Shown: in pieces, positions 8,897 to 17,398 of the stretch | Layout of the letters: every line of letters starts with the position of its first letter | How positions within the stretch are numbered: position 1 is the stretch's first letter | Made by a program: the position numbers and the translations under genes | Origin: Mycobacterium sp. E787 | GTDB lineage: Bacteria > Actinomycetota > Actinomycetes > Mycobacteriales > Mycobacteriaceae | NCBI RefSeq assembly: GCF_001668725.1 | Contig: NZ_LZKL01000089.1 | Location: forward strand, 81,098-145,097 | Reading direction: 5' to 3' | DNA length: 64,000 nucleotides | The notes under the pieces: generated by a model | Told to the model about the DNA's origin: nothing | Databases searched by the model: none | Seen by the model: the letters and a program-made list of their open reading frames with translations, nothing else

Positions 8897-9589
8897 GTGA
8901 GTCGCGCGGCGCTGGACAAGAACCCCCGGGACGTCGCGTCGATGTTCGACGGCGTCGCCCGCCGATATGACGTGACCAACACCGTGCTGTCGCTGGGGCA
9001 GGACCGGTACTGGCGGCGGGCCACCCGCTCAGCGCTGCGGATCGGGCCGGGCGAGAAGGTGCTGGACCTGGCCGCGGGCACCGCGGTGTCCACCGTCGAG
9101 TTGCGCAAGTCCGGGGCGTGGTGCGTGGCCGCCGATTTCTCGGTCGGCATGCTGGCGGCGGGCGCCGGTCGCGACGTGCCGAAGGTCGCCGGCGACGCCA
9201 CCAAGCTGCCGTTTGCCGACGGGGTGTTCGACGCGGTCACCATCAGTTTCGGGTTGCGCAATGTGGCCGACCAGCACGCGGCGCTGGAGGAGATGTTCCG
9301 CGTCACCCGGCCGGGCGGCCGGTTGGTGGTGTGCGAATTCTCCACCCCCACCAATGCGGTGTTCGCGACCGTGTACAAGGAATATCTGATGCGGGCCCTG
9401 CCGCGGGTGGCGCGGGCGGTGTCTTCCAACCCCGACGCCTACGTCTACCTCGCCGAGTCGATCAGGGCCTGGCCCGACCAGCCGACGCTGGCGCAGCGGA
9501 TTTCGGCGGCCGGGTGGTCGGCGGTGCGCTGGCGCAACCTGACCGGCGGCATCGTGGCGCTGCACGCGGGATACAAACCGGGCTACTGA
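8897..9589 (+). CDS. menG: Demethylmenaquinone methyltransferase MenG (UbiE)
   Basis: This 230-residue SAM-dependent C-methyltransferase carries out the last step of menaquinone synthesis. UbiE signatures are present: FDGVARRYDVTNTVLSLGQD at the N-terminus, the SAM-binding VLDLAAGTAVST, ISFGLRNVAD and the terminal GIVALHAGYKP. The gene corresponds to Rv0558 (named menH in H37Rv). In H37Rv it directly follows mgtA; here the sulfotransferase island separates them. Its 3' end overlaps the convergent DUF732 gene by 7 nt. Confidence 0.94.
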   Translation: MSRAALDKNPRDVASMFDGVARRYDVTNTVLSLGQDRYWRRATRSALRIGPGEKVLDLAAGTAVSTVELRKSGAWCVAADFSVGMLAAGAGRDVPKVAGDATKLPFADGVFDAVTISFGLRNVADQHAALEEMFRVTRPGGRLVVCEFSTPTNAVFATVYKEYLMRALPRVARAVSSNPDAYVYLAESIRAWPDQPTLAQRISAAGWSAVRWRNLTGGIVALHAGYKPGY

Positions 9590-9918
9590 CCTGCGCGCTG
9601 GATGAAGCCGACCTGGTCGGGGCAGTAATGGTCGATCGCGGCGCCGAGGAACTGGAGCGCCTGGCCCTGGGTGGTGCCCAGCGGCAGGTTGCGCTGGAGG
9701 AAGGTGGCCGACTTGTACGCGTCGCCGTCCACGCCCCTGCCGATCCGGTCACAGGAGATCTTGCCCAGCCAGGCCAGCTGGTCCTGCGGGCCGTACACGC
9801 CGAAGCGATTGACGGTTTGCTTGAACACGTAGTCGTAATCGTCGGCCTGAGCAGGCGCCGCCAGTGCGACAGCGGCGCCCGCCATGGCGATCAGAGAAGC
9901 CAGTCTCATGCCCTTCAT
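9583..9918 (-). CDS. Secreted DUF732 protein (Rv0559c-like)
   Basis: This small exported protein of 111 residues has a signal peptide (MRLASLIAMAGAAVALAAPAQA) and a DUF732 domain with the paired cysteines CDRIGRG and HYCPDQ. ISCDRIGRG and GAAIDHYCPDQ are typical. It matches Rv0559c and probably shares a transcript with the methyltransferase gene upstream. A second ATG three codons in would shorten only the signal's n-region. The function is unknown. Confidence 0.85.
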   Translation of the reverse strand: MKGMRLASLIAMAGAAVALAAPAQADDYDYVFKQTVNRFGVYGPQDQLAWLGKISCDRIGRGVDGDAYKSATFLQRNLPLGTTQGQALQFLGAAIDHYCPDQVGFIQRAGQ

Positions 9919-9943
9919 TAGCCGGACTATACACCTGCGCTGG

Positions 9944-10621
9944 TCAGGAGCCCAGGTGCGCCGACAGCAGCCACGCGCCGACCGACTTCAGACCCTCGGG
10001 CTCGTCGCGGACGTCGCCGAACGGCGAGCCGTCAAAACCGTCGGGCAGGTTGGCGTAGATGCGCGCCGGCCGGATCTCGTCGACGACCCAATACTCGGAC
10101 ACCGCCTCGCGCAACTCGTCTGCGGTCACCCCGTTGATCGGGCCGTCCGGCACCGCGGCCTTGTCGAAGACCAGCGCGAAGTAGGAGGCGCCGGGCGCGG
10201 CGGCCCGCTTGATCGACTGCTGGTAGCCCTCGCGCGCCTCGACGGGGATCGAGTGAAAAAGGGTCGAATCGACGATCGTGTCGAACCGGCCGTCATAGCC
10301 GGTGAACTTGCTGATGTCGGCGACCTCGAAGGTCGCGTTGGTCAGACCGCGCTTCTCGGCCTCGCGCCGGGCCAGGCCGATCGCGGTGGGCGAGAGGTCC
10401 AGGCCCACCGTGGTGTGCCCGCGGGCGGCCAGGGTCAGCGAGATGGCCGCCTCCCCGCAGCCGACGTCGAGCACGTCGCCGTGGAACCTGCCCTGCTCGA
10501 TCAGCGCGGCCAGCTCGGGTTGCGGGGCGCCGATGCTCCAGGGCGGCCGCGTGCCCTCACCGAATTGGGCGGATTCACCGCGGTAGGCGGTTTCGAACTC
10601 GAAATCTAGTGGTTGCGTCAT
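9944..10621 (-). CDS. Class I SAM methyltransferase, Rv0560c-like
   Basis: This 225-residue methyltransferase has SAM motif I VLDVGCGEAAISL (about 50-62) and motif II VGLDLSPTAIGLARREA. In M. tuberculosis the ortholog Rv0560c is strongly induced by salicylate, is repressed by the MarR protein Rv2887, and can N-methylate and inactivate some drug-like compounds. ATG at 10621 gives the family start MTQPLDFEFE; an upstream in-frame extension is not family-like. It is transcribed toward the DUF732 gene, 25 nt apart. Confidence 0.88.
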   Translation of the reverse strand: MTQPLDFEFETAYRGESAQFGEGTRPPWSIGAPQPELAALIEQGRFHGDVLDVGCGEAAISLTLAARGHTTVGLDLSPTAIGLARREAEKRGLTNATFEVADISKFTGYDGRFDTIVDSTLFHSIPVEAREGYQQSIKRAAAPGASYFALVFDKAAVPDGPINGVTADELREAVSEYWVVDEIRPARIYANLPDGFDGSPFGDVRDEPEGLKSVGAWLLSAHLGS

Positions 10622-10633
10622 GCGATCATGGTA

Positions 10634-10670
10634 TATCAATCAGGCTGATACATGTCAATGGTATTGATAC
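10634..10670. promoter_or_regulatory. Repeated TGATAC/TATCA half-sites upstream of the methyltransferase
   Basis: TATCA (10634-10638) faces TGATA (10646-10650). The hexamer TGATAC recurs at 10646 and 10665, the second inside GTATTGATAC, whose GTAT/ATAC ends are complementary. The block begins 12 nt upstream of the start codon, where an Rv2887-type MarR repressor would act on the M. tuberculosis ortholog. Binding here is inferred. Confidence 0.45.
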
Positions 10671-10706
10671 GCCGAGCTGGGGTCCCTTCCGCGGGCGAGC
10701 AGGCAC

Positions 10707-10742
10707 AAAAGCCCCCGATTCGGTTGCGAAACTGGGGCTTTT
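10707..10742 (-). terminator. Stem-loop terminator after the menJ gene
   Basis: AAAAGCCCC (10707-10715) is the exact complement of GGGGCTTTT (10734-10742). Read leftward it ends in a T-rich tract, as an intrinsic terminator should. It lies 46 nt past the stop of the geranylgeranyl-reductase-like gene. Confidence 0.75.
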
Positions 10743-10747
10743 GCGTT

Positions 10748-10772
10748 CCCCCGCAAGCGGGAGGTACCCCCA
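10748..10772. repeat. Short GC-rich hairpin motif, possibly a dispersed mycobacterial repeat
   Basis: CCCGC-AA-GCGGG followed by AGGTACCCCCAG lies in the gap between the menJ stop and its terminator. I recall very similar CCCGCAAGCGGGAGGTGCCCCCA motifs in intergenic DNA of several mycobacteria, so this may be a dispersed repeat. Only this copy is seen in the window. Confidence 0.35.
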
Positions 10773-10787
10773 GCTCGGGCGGCAATG

Positions 10788-12008
10788 TCAGCTGAACGGC
10801 GTCCGGCGATCGATCAGCCGCGACAGCCGCCCACCGCCGCGCCAGACGCGCGCCACCCAGTCGGCGTCGTCGTCGGTGACCAGGTTGGCCATCACGCGCA
10901 CGGCGATCGTCATCAGCCGCGTCGAGCGCATCGCGACCGGGCCCGTTGCGGGCAGGAAGCGCTGGAACGTCAGCAGCAGGGCGAGCCTGCGGGCCACCGA
11001 AAATCCGCGGCCGTAATGCTGCTGCAGCAGCGACGGCCACACGTGCGAGGGGTCGCGGCAGTCCAGCAGCTCGGCGGCCAGCCGACCCGTCTCCAGGCCG
11101 TAGTCGATGCCCTCGCCGTTGAGCGGGTTGACGCACGCCGCCGCGTCGCCGATCAGCATCCAGTTGGGCCCGGCCACCCCGGAGACCGCGCCGCCCATCG
11201 GCAGCAGCGCCGACGACACCGCCCGCGGCTCGCCGGAAAAGCCCCATTCGTCGCGGCGCAGGTCGGTGTAGTAGGAGATCAGCGGCCGCAGCGCCAGGTC
11301 CGCCGGCCGCTTCGACGTCGACAGGGCCCCGACGCCGATGTTCACCTCGCCGTTGCCGAGCGGGAAGATCCAGCCGTAGCCGGGCAACACGGCGCCGTCG
11401 GGGGAGCGCAGTTCCAGGTGTGAGGTCAGCCAGGGGTCGTCGGCCCGCGGCGTGGTCAGGTAGCCGCGCGCCGCCACGCCGTACACCGTCTCCTGGTGCC
11501 AGCGCCGGCCCAGTTTGCGGCCCAGCGGCGAACGGGCCCCGTCGGCGACGATCAGCCGGCCGCACCTGACGTCGGTGCCGTCGGCCAGTGTCAGCGAAAC
11601 CACGCGCCGCGACGAGTCATGATGCGGGGCAACCGCTTTCGTCCCGAGCAGCATCCGGGCCCCGGAGTCCTCGGCGCACTTGCGGATCCGGTCGTCCAGC
11701 TCGAAGCGGGCCACCGCGCTGCTGGTCGACGGGAACGACGGGCCGGGCCAGTCGATCTCCACCTCGCCGCCGAACCCGCTCATCCGCAGCCCGCGGTGCC
11801 GGATGCGGGTGTCGAGCCAGTCGCCGAGCCCCAGCAGTTCCAGCTCGGCGACCGCGCGCGGGGTCAGCCCGTCGCCGCACGGCTTGTCGCGCGGGAAGCC
11901 GGCGGAGTCGATGACGAGGACGTCGGCGCCGGCGCGGGCGGCCCAGGCGGCCGCCGCCGAGCCCGCGGGTCCGGCGCCGACGACCACCACGTCGGCCTTC
12001 ATGTCCAC
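10788..12008 (-). CDS. menJ: Geranylgeranyl reductase family, menaquinone reductase MenJ-like
   Basis: This FAD-dependent reductase of 406 residues corresponds to Rv0561c (MenJ), which saturates one isoprene unit of menaquinone-9. VVVVGAGPAGSAAAAWAARAG at the N-terminus binds ADP; FPRDKPCGDGLTPRAV is the family signature around residue 40; LIGDAAACVNPLNGEGIDYGLE is the second flavin motif. It diverges from grcC1 with only 21 nt between start codons. GTG at 12008 is preferred; ATG two codons later is possible. Neighbours supply the prenyl chain and quinone, consistent with this role. Confidence 0.9.
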   Translation of the reverse strand: MDMKADVVVVGAGPAGSAAAAWAARAGADVLVIDSAGFPRDKPCGDGLTPRAVAELELLGLGDWLDTRIRHRGLRMSGFGGEVEIDWPGPSFPSTSSAVARFELDDRIRKCAEDSGARMLLGTKAVAPHHDSSRRVVSLTLADGTDVRCGRLIVADGARSPLGRKLGRRWHQETVYGVAARGYLTTPRADDPWLTSHLELRSPDGAVLPGYGWIFPLGNGEVNIGVGALSTSKRPADLALRPLISYYTDLRRDEWGFSGEPRAVSSALLPMGGAVSGVAGPNWMLIGDAAACVNPLNGEGIDYGLETGRLAAELLDCRDPSHVWPSLLQQHYGRGFSVARRLALLLTFQRFLPATGPVAMRSTRLMTIAVRVMANLVTDDDADWVARVWRGGGRLSRLIDRRTPFS

Positions 12009-12029
12009 GCCCACCAGTATGTTGGTCGG

Positions 12030-13037
12030 GTGAGGACTCCGGCGACGGTGGTGGCGGGCATTGACTTCGGGGACGCCGATTTCGCCGGCATCGTGCGCGA
12101 CGGCGTCGGCCGGATCGAGCAGCTCATGGACACCGAGCTGCGCAGCGCCGACGCGGTGATGACGGACTCGCTGATGTATCTCTTCAAGGCCGGCGGCAAG
12201 CGGTTCCGGCCGCTGTTCACCGTGCTGTCGGCGCAGATCGGACCGAACCCGGAGGCGGCGGAGGTGACGATCGCCGGCGCGGTGATCGAACTGGTGCACC
12301 TGGCCACGCTCTATCACGACGACGTGATGGACGAGGCGGAGGTCCGCCGCGGCACGCCCACCGCCAACGTGCGCTGGAGCAACAACGTCGCGATCCTCGC
12401 CGGTGACTACCTGTTTGCGACGGCGTCGCGGCTGGTGTCGCGGCTGGGACCGGAGGCGGTGCGGCTCATCGCCGAGACGTTCGCCCAATTGGTGACCGGG
12501 CAGATGCGCGAGGGCCGGGGTGCCGCCGAAGGGGCGGATCCGGTCGAGCACTACCTGAAGGTGGTGTACGAGAAGACGGCCTGCCTGATCTCGGCGGCCG
12601 GCCGGTTCGGCGCGATGTTCGCCGGCGCCGACGGCGAGCAGGTGGACCGGCTGAGCCGGCTGGGCGGCATCGTCGGCACGGCGTTCCAGATCTCCGACGA
12701 CATCATCGACATCGACAGCGACTCGCATGAGTCCGGCAAGCTGCCCGGGACCGACATCCGCGAAGGCGTGCACACCCTGCCGATGGTCTACGCGCTGCGA
12801 GAGCCGGGCCCCGAGGCTGCGCGGCTGCGCGAGCTGCTGTCCGGGCCCGTCGAGGACGACGCGGCGGTGGACGAGGCTTTGACGCTGTTGCGTGCGTCAC
12901 CCGGCATGGCGAAGGCCAAGCACTTCCTGGAGCAGTACGCGGCCGAGGCCCGGCAGGAGCTGGCCCTTTTGCCCGACGCCCCCGGTCGGCGCGCGCTGGA
13001 GACGCTGGTCGACTACACGGTGAGTCGGCACGGTTAG
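12030..13037 (+). CDS. grcC1: Polyprenyl diphosphate synthase GrcC1
   Basis: This trans-type prenyl diphosphate synthase of 335 residues matches Rv0562 (GrcC1) almost throughout. The first aspartate-rich motif is DDVMD (97-101) and the second DDIID (about 223-227); GGKRFRP binds pyrophosphate. It probably makes the long prenyl chain used for menaquinone, in keeping with the men genes around it. The GTG start lies 21 nt from the divergent menJ start, so the two share a promoter region. Confidence 0.93.
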   Translation: MRTPATVVAGIDFGDADFAGIVRDGVGRIEQLMDTELRSADAVMTDSLMYLFKAGGKRFRPLFTVLSAQIGPNPEAAEVTIAGAVIELVHLATLYHDDVMDEAEVRRGTPTANVRWSNNVAILAGDYLFATASRLVSRLGPEAVRLIAETFAQLVTGQMREGRGAAEGADPVEHYLKVVYEKTACLISAAGRFGAMFAGADGEQVDRLSRLGGIVGTAFQISDDIIDIDSDSHESGKLPGTDIREGVHTLPMVYALREPGPEAARLRELLSGPVEDDAAVDEALTLLRASPGMAKAKHFLEQYAAEARQELALLPDAPGRRALETLVDYTVSRHG

Positions 13038-13119
13038 CGCCCCTAACGGACCCAGCGGAACCCCGACCGCCTCTTCGGGCGTTCAATGGGCGATAGGCAA
13101 TGCTCCAAGGAGGAGACCG

Positions 13120-13974
13120 ATGACCTGGCATCCGCATGCCAACTGGCTGAAGACCTTCGCCCTGTTGGTCGGCATGTCCGCGTTGATCGTGTTTGTCGGC
13201 TCGCTGTTCGGCCGGACGGCGATGTGGCTGGCGGTGCTGTTCGCCATCGGCATGAACGCCTACACGTACTTCAACAGCGACAAGCTGGCGCTGCGGGCGA
13301 TGCACGCGCAGCCGGTTTCCGAGCTGCAGGCGCCGGTGATCTACCGGATCGTGCGCGAGCTGGCCACGGCCGCGCACCAGCCGATGCCGCGGCTGTACAT
13401 CAGCGACACCAACGCACCCAACGCGTTCGCCACCGGACGCAACCCGCGCAACGCGGCGGTGTGCTGCACCACCGGCATTTTGGAAATCCTCAACGAGCGC
13501 GAGCTGCGCGCCGTGCTCGGCCACGAGCTTTCCCACGTCTACAACCGCGACATCCTGATCTCCTGCATCGCCGGCGCCATGGCGTCGGTGATCACCGCCC
13601 TGTCCTACATGGCGATGTTCTTCGGCGGCGGAAACCGGGAGGGCGGCAATCCCTTTGCGATGCTGCTGGTTTCGTTGCTGGGGCCGATCGCCGCGACGGT
13701 GGTCCGGCTGGCCGTGTCCCGCTCGCGGGAGTACCAGGCCGACGAGTCGGGCGCCGTGCTGACCGGCGACCCGCTGGCCCTGGCGTCGGCGCTGCGCAAG
13801 ATTTCCGGCGGGGTGCAGCTCGCGCCGCTGCCCCCGGAGCCGCAGCTGGCCAGCCAGGCTCACCTGATGATCGCCAACCCGTTCCGCGCGGGCGAGCGGA
13901 TCGGTTCGCTGTTCTCGACGCACCCGCCGATCGAGGACCGCATCCGTCGGCTCGAGGAGATGGCGAGGGGCTGA
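13120..13974 (+). CDS. htpX: Membrane zinc metalloprotease HtpX
   Basis: This 284-residue M48 protease, usual length for HtpX, matches Rv0563. Two N-terminal membrane helices (FALLVGMSALIVFVGSLFG, AMWLAVLFAIGM) precede the zinc site HELSH (135-139), with the third ligand in SREYQADESG. Two more hydrophobic stretches follow the active site (SCIAGAMASVITALSYMAMFFG and MLLVSLLGPIAATVVRLAV). It degrades misfolded membrane proteins. A strong ribosome site, AAGGAGGAG, precedes the ATG. Confidence 0.94.
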   Translation: MTWHPHANWLKTFALLVGMSALIVFVGSLFGRTAMWLAVLFAIGMNAYTYFNSDKLALRAMHAQPVSELQAPVIYRIVRELATAAHQPMPRLYISDTNAPNAFATGRNPRNAAVCCTTGILEILNERELRAVLGHELSHVYNRDILISCIAGAMASVITALSYMAMFFGGGNREGGNPFAMLLVSLLGPIAATVVRLAVSRSREYQADESGAVLTGDPLALASALRKISGGVQLAPLPPEPQLASQAHLMIANPFRAGERIGSLFSTHPPIEDRIRRLEEMARG

Positions 13975-13992
13975 GAGCTTCCCCCCAGCTTT

Positions 13993-14010
13993 GGTAGCGC
14001 ATGCGCTACC
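13993..14010. promoter_or_regulatory. Perfect 18-bp palindrome, operator candidate 1
   Basis: GGTAGCGCATGCGCTACC reads the same on both strands. It is the first of three related sites upstream of the HicB-like gene, 18 nt past the htpX stop. Confidence 0.6.
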
Positions 14011-14075
14011 GATTCCTGGGGAAGTCGCATGGTTTGGAGAGGCGCTCTCCGCTGGGATGATTGGCTCCCGAATCT

Positions 14076-14093
14076 GGTGGCGCATCTGCTACC
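14076..14093. promoter_or_regulatory. Imperfect palindrome, operator candidate 2
   Basis: GGTGGCGCATCTGCTACC differs from the perfect site at 13993 by two bases. It lies in a unit of about 62 bp that is repeated, diverged, immediately downstream. Confidence 0.55.
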
Positions 14094-14138
14094 AAAGAGG
14101 CCCGAAGCTCTCCCTGGGGATGAGTGACTCGCGAATCC

Positions 14139-14156
14139 GGTAGCGGATGCGCTATC
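14139..14156. promoter_or_regulatory. Imperfect palindrome, operator candidate 3
   Basis: GGTAGCGGATGCGCTATC is the third copy and ends 9 nt before the GTG of the HicB-like gene. A repressor bound here would block transcription or initiation directly. Confidence 0.6.
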
Positions 14157-14165
14157 AAATTCCGC

Positions 14166-14522
14166 GTGGACCGCTACACCTACCGCGCTGAATGGTCGCC
14201 TCATTACAACGAGTACGTCGGCGTGTGCGTCGAACTGCCTTACCTGAGGCGCGAGGCGCCGACCGCCCCGGAGGCCGTCGCCGCCATCCAGGAGGCACTC
14301 GTGGAACACCTATGCACCCTGCGCGCCTGCGGGGATCCCATCCCCGCACCGCTTTCCGAACGCCGTTACAGCGGGACGTTCAGCGTCAGGACATCACCGG
14401 AGCTGCACGCGCGGCTGGTTCTGGAGTCCATCGAGCAGGGGGTGTCGATGAACCAGTGGATAGTCCAGAAGCTCAGCGGGCGGGCGCCCAGCAGCACGTT
14501 CGGGCTGTCCGGTTTCGATTAA
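14166..14522 (+). CDS. HicB-family antitoxin-like protein, without a HicA partner
   Basis: This 118-residue protein has an N-terminal HicB fold (YRAEWSPHYNEYVGVCVELPYL, then a helix APEAVAAIQEALVEHL) and a C-terminal ribbon-helix-helix-like DNA-binding segment (FSVRTSPELHARLVLESIEQ followed by SMNQWIVQKL). HicB proteins neutralise the HicA RNase and repress their own promoter. No HicA-like double-stranded-RNA-binding fold is seen on either side. The GTG at 14166 directly precedes the domain; three related palindromes lie upstream. It may be an orphan regulator. Confidence 0.75.
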   Translation: MDRYTYRAEWSPHYNEYVGVCVELPYLRREAPTAPEAVAAIQEALVEHLCTLRACGDPIPAPLSERRYSGTFSVRTSPELHARLVLESIEQGVSMNQWIVQKLSGRAPSSTFGLSGFD

Positions 14523-16027
14523 GCCGCGCGTCGTTCGGCAACCGCGTCGCCGGTCCGGCTTCCGAGGTGCCCGGTCTCGAACATCCCCCGGACCTCGACC
14601 GTGCCGCCGGTGGCCTCGAACTGCCGCTGCCAGTCGTTGATCGCCTGATGCGCGGCGTGGTCGAGGTAGTTGACCGAAAGGTCCACCGTGACCGCGGCGC
14701 CGGCAGGAACGGACGCCAGCACGCGCGTCAGCCGTGGCAGCGCCAGGAAGGTGCATGCCGGCCCCTCGATCAGCACGTGCCAGTCATCCCCGACGGGCTT
14801 GGCTTCGACCTTGGCACGGATCACCCGCCACCCGGTCAACGCGATGGCCAGTGCGAGTCCGATCAGCACGCCGTGCAGCAGGTTGAGGAAGATGACACTG
14901 ACAACGGTCACGACGTAGACCGCGAGATCCCCGTGCTTCATTGCCGTTTCGATGTGGGCGGGCATGAGCAGCTGGACGCCGATGACGATCAGCAGGCCGG
15001 CCAGCGCGGCCGTCGGGATCTCTTCGACGAGTTCCGCGAAGGGAACGGTGAACAACAGGATCCACAGGCCGTGCATCATCGACGACGCGCGGGACTTGGC
15101 GCCCGCGTTGACATTGGTTGAGCTGCGGACGATTACACCGGTGACCGGCAGGCCGCCGATGGCCCCCGACACCATGTTGGCGGTGCCCTGCCCGATCAGC
15201 TCGCGGTTGAAGTCGGTGCGCGGCCCGTTGTGCATCCGGTCGACCGACACCGCCGACAGCAGGCTCTCGACGCTGGCGATCAGCGCGACGGTGATGACGC
15301 CGATCGCCACCGCACCCCAGTTGCCGTGCGGGATGTCAGGCAACTGCAGCGCGTCCAGCGGCGACCCGTCGAGGTCGATCCGCCGCACATGGAACGGAAA
15401 CACGACCGAGACGAGCGTCACCGCCACGATGGCGACCAGGGGACCCGGGACGAAGCGCAGCCTGGCCGGAACCCAGCGCCATGCGACCAGGATGGCGATC
15501 ACCAGCGCGCCCAGCAGCACTCCGGGCCGATGCGAGTCGATGATCTGACCCGGCAGCCCAATCAGGTTGTGCCAGGCCGAGCTTTTGGATTTTCCGCCCA
15601 GCAGCACGTGCGCCTGCTGCAACGCGATCGTGATCCCGATGCCCGCCAGCATGGCGTGCACGACGACGGGTGAGATGGCCAGTGCCGCCCGCGCGACGCG
15701 GCTGAGCCCCAGCAGAACCTGCACGACGCCGGCGGCCAGGGTGATCAAACACGTTATGCCCCAACCGAAATCGGAGACCAGGCCGGCGACCACCACCGTC
15801 AGCCCGGCGGCGGGGCCACTGACCTGCAGCGGCGAGCCGCCGATGGCGCCGACGATGATGCCGCCGACGACCGCGGCGATCAGGCCGGCGAGCACCGGGG
15901 CGTTCGACGCTATCGCGATTCCCAGCGACAACGGGAGGGCGACCAGGAAAACCACCAGCGACGACGGCAGGTCGTGTCGGACAATCATTTGTATCCGGTC
16001 GCGTCGTGAGCTTTCGATATTGGGCAT
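14519..16027 (-). CDS. SulP-family anion transporter with STAS domain
   Basis: This 502-residue membrane protein starts with SulP hallmarks (DLPSSLVVFLVALPLSLGIAIASNAP, GGSPLQVSGPAAGLTV), has about 10-12 further hydrophobic segments, and ends in a STAS-like domain (residues about 410-480, VDLSVNYLDHAAHQAINDW). SulP proteins carry sulfate, bicarbonate or other anions; the substrate cannot be told from sequence. It converges on the HicB-like gene with a 4-nt overlap of the coding ends and has no counterpart at this place in H37Rv. Confidence 0.88.
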   Translation of the reverse strand: MPNIESSRRDRIQMIVRHDLPSSLVVFLVALPLSLGIAIASNAPVLAGLIAAVVGGIIVGAIGGSPLQVSGPAAGLTVVVAGLVSDFGWGITCLITLAAGVVQVLLGLSRVARAALAISPVVVHAMLAGIGITIALQQAHVLLGGKSKSSAWHNLIGLPGQIIDSHRPGVLLGALVIAILVAWRWVPARLRFVPGPLVAIVAVTLVSVVFPFHVRRIDLDGSPLDALQLPDIPHGNWGAVAIGVITVALIASVESLLSAVSVDRMHNGPRTDFNRELIGQGTANMVSGAIGGLPVTGVIVRSSTNVNAGAKSRASSMMHGLWILLFTVPFAELVEEIPTAALAGLLIVIGVQLLMPAHIETAMKHGDLAVYVVTVVSVIFLNLLHGVLIGLALAIALTGWRVIRAKVEAKPVGDDWHVLIEGPACTFLALPRLTRVLASVPAGAAVTVDLSVNYLDHAAHQAINDWQRQFEATGGTVEVRGMFETGHLGSRTGDAVAERRAA

Positions 16028-16056
16028 CGTTCGCTTCCGTCGTCGGGTAGGGTTGC

Positions 16057-16072
16057 GCTACGTCGGCGTAGC
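16057..16072. promoter_or_regulatory. Inverted repeat upstream of the SulP gene
   Basis: GCTACG-TCGG-CGTAGC is a perfect 6-4-6 inverted repeat ending 30 nt before the SulP start codon. It could be an operator or a leader hairpin. The rest of the 200-nt gap to gpsA shows no gene. Confidence 0.35.
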
Positions 16073-16228
16073 ATCTTGGCGCACAACGGATTACGACCGC
16101 GCCAATCGGCAGGCGACAGCCTGGCTACCTCGTCCGACGGTAGGGGGCAGGCAAAGCGCCGGTCAAGGAGGCGGGCTTGGCCCATATCGAATGCAAATAT
16201 TTTCTTTACGAGTTGTTTGGTTGACGGC

Positions 16229-17254
16229 TCAGAAGCCCGAGCCGTGCACCTCGTGCCCGGGAACCTCGACCATCAGGCCGCGGTAGGCCTGCTCGACGGT
16301 CGAGCCGTGGTTGATCACCGCGTCCACCTCGCGCGCAATCGGCATGTTCAGGCCGAACTCGTTGGCGAACTCCATGATCACGCTCGCCGCCTTGACGCCC
16401 TCGGCGACCTGGTTCATCGAGGCGATGATCTCGTCGATCGGCTTGCCGGCGCCCAGCTGTTCGCCGACGTGGCGGTTGCGGCTGCGCTGGCTGGTGCAGG
16501 TCACGATCAGGTCACCGAGGCCGGCCAGCCCCGGGAAGGTGTCGGGGTCACCGCCCATCGCCACGCCGAGCTTCGTCATCTCCCGCAACGCGCGCGCGAT
16601 CACCAGCGCGCGCGTGTTTTCCCCGATGCCCAGCGAGTAGCCCATCCCGACCGAGATGGCGTAGACGTTCTTCAGCGCGCCGGCCATCTCGACGCCGACG
16701 ACGTCGTCGGTGGTGTACACGCGGAAGCGCCGGGTGCGGAACAATCCCGACAGCCGGGTCGCCAGGTGCTGGTCGGGCATGGCCAGCACCGCCGCGGCGG
16801 CGTAGCCCTCGCCCACCTCGCGCGCGATGTTCGGGCCGGCCAGGATGCCCGCCGGGTGACCCGGCAGCACCTCCTCGATGATCTGCGACATCCGCATGTT
16901 GGTGCCTTGCTCGAGCCCTTTGACCAGCGACACCACCGGAACCCACGGCCGCAGCTCCCTGGCCAGCTCGGTCAGCACGCCGCGGAAGCCGTGCGAGGGC
17001 ACCCCCATCACGACGACGTCGGCGCAGTTGGCGGCCTCCGCGAAGTCGGTGGTGGCGCGCAGGGTGTCGCTCAGGATCACCTCGTCGCCGAGATAGCGGC
17101 TGTTGCGGTGATCCTCGTTGATCTCCTTGGCGGTGTCCTCGGAACGCACCCACTGCAACGTCGGCCCGCGGCGCGCGCAGATGGAGGCCACGGTGGTTCC
17201 CCAGGAACCCCCACCGAGGACAACGACGTTGGGTTCGCGCTTGTCAGCTGCCAT
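16229..17254 (-). CDS. gpsA: Glycerol-3-phosphate dehydrogenase GpsA
   Basis: This NAD(P)H-dependent enzyme of 341 residues reduces dihydroxyacetone phosphate to sn-glycerol-3-phosphate for phospholipid synthesis. The Rossmann motif GGGSWGTTVA lies at residues 14-23; GPNIAREVGEGYAAAAV and the catalytic lysine region GALKNVYAISVGMGYSLG are typical; GLAGLGDLIVTCTSQRSRNR forms the C-terminal helical domain. It matches Rv0564c (gpdA1). No operon partner adjoins it. Confidence 0.95.
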   Translation of the reverse strand: MAADKREPNVVVLGGGSWGTTVASICARRGPTLQWVRSEDTAKEINEDHRNSRYLGDEVILSDTLRATTDFAEAANCADVVVMGVPSHGFRGVLTELARELRPWVPVVSLVKGLEQGTNMRMSQIIEEVLPGHPAGILAGPNIAREVGEGYAAAAVLAMPDQHLATRLSGLFRTRRFRVYTTDDVVGVEMAGALKNVYAISVGMGYSLGIGENTRALVIARALREMTKLGVAMGGDPDTFPGLAGLGDLIVTCTSQRSRNRHVGEQLGAGKPIDEIIASMNQVAEGVKAASVIMEFANEFGLNMPIAREVDAVINHGSTVEQAYRGLMVEVPGHEVHGSGF

Positions 17255-17398
17255 GGCGATCAGCGTATTGCCGACATCCGAGATTTAGAAGGAGTTCACC
17301 CCGAAACCAACGGCCCGGGGGCAGGGGACTTCCGCCCCTACCTACGCAGCCCGATGTGCCGGATCGTCAAGGTGCAGTTCCGCCACGAGGGAGGTTTC

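Noticed and set aside
13993..14156. CRISPR-like array, from three spaced repeats
   Set aside because: Only three copies, spaced 83 and 63 nt, diverged and palindromic, with no cas genes; operators fit better.
13975..14165. HicA toxin gene upstream of the HicB-like gene
   Set aside because: The interval is filled by the palindromes and a direct repeat; no frame of HicA length or motif is present on either strand.
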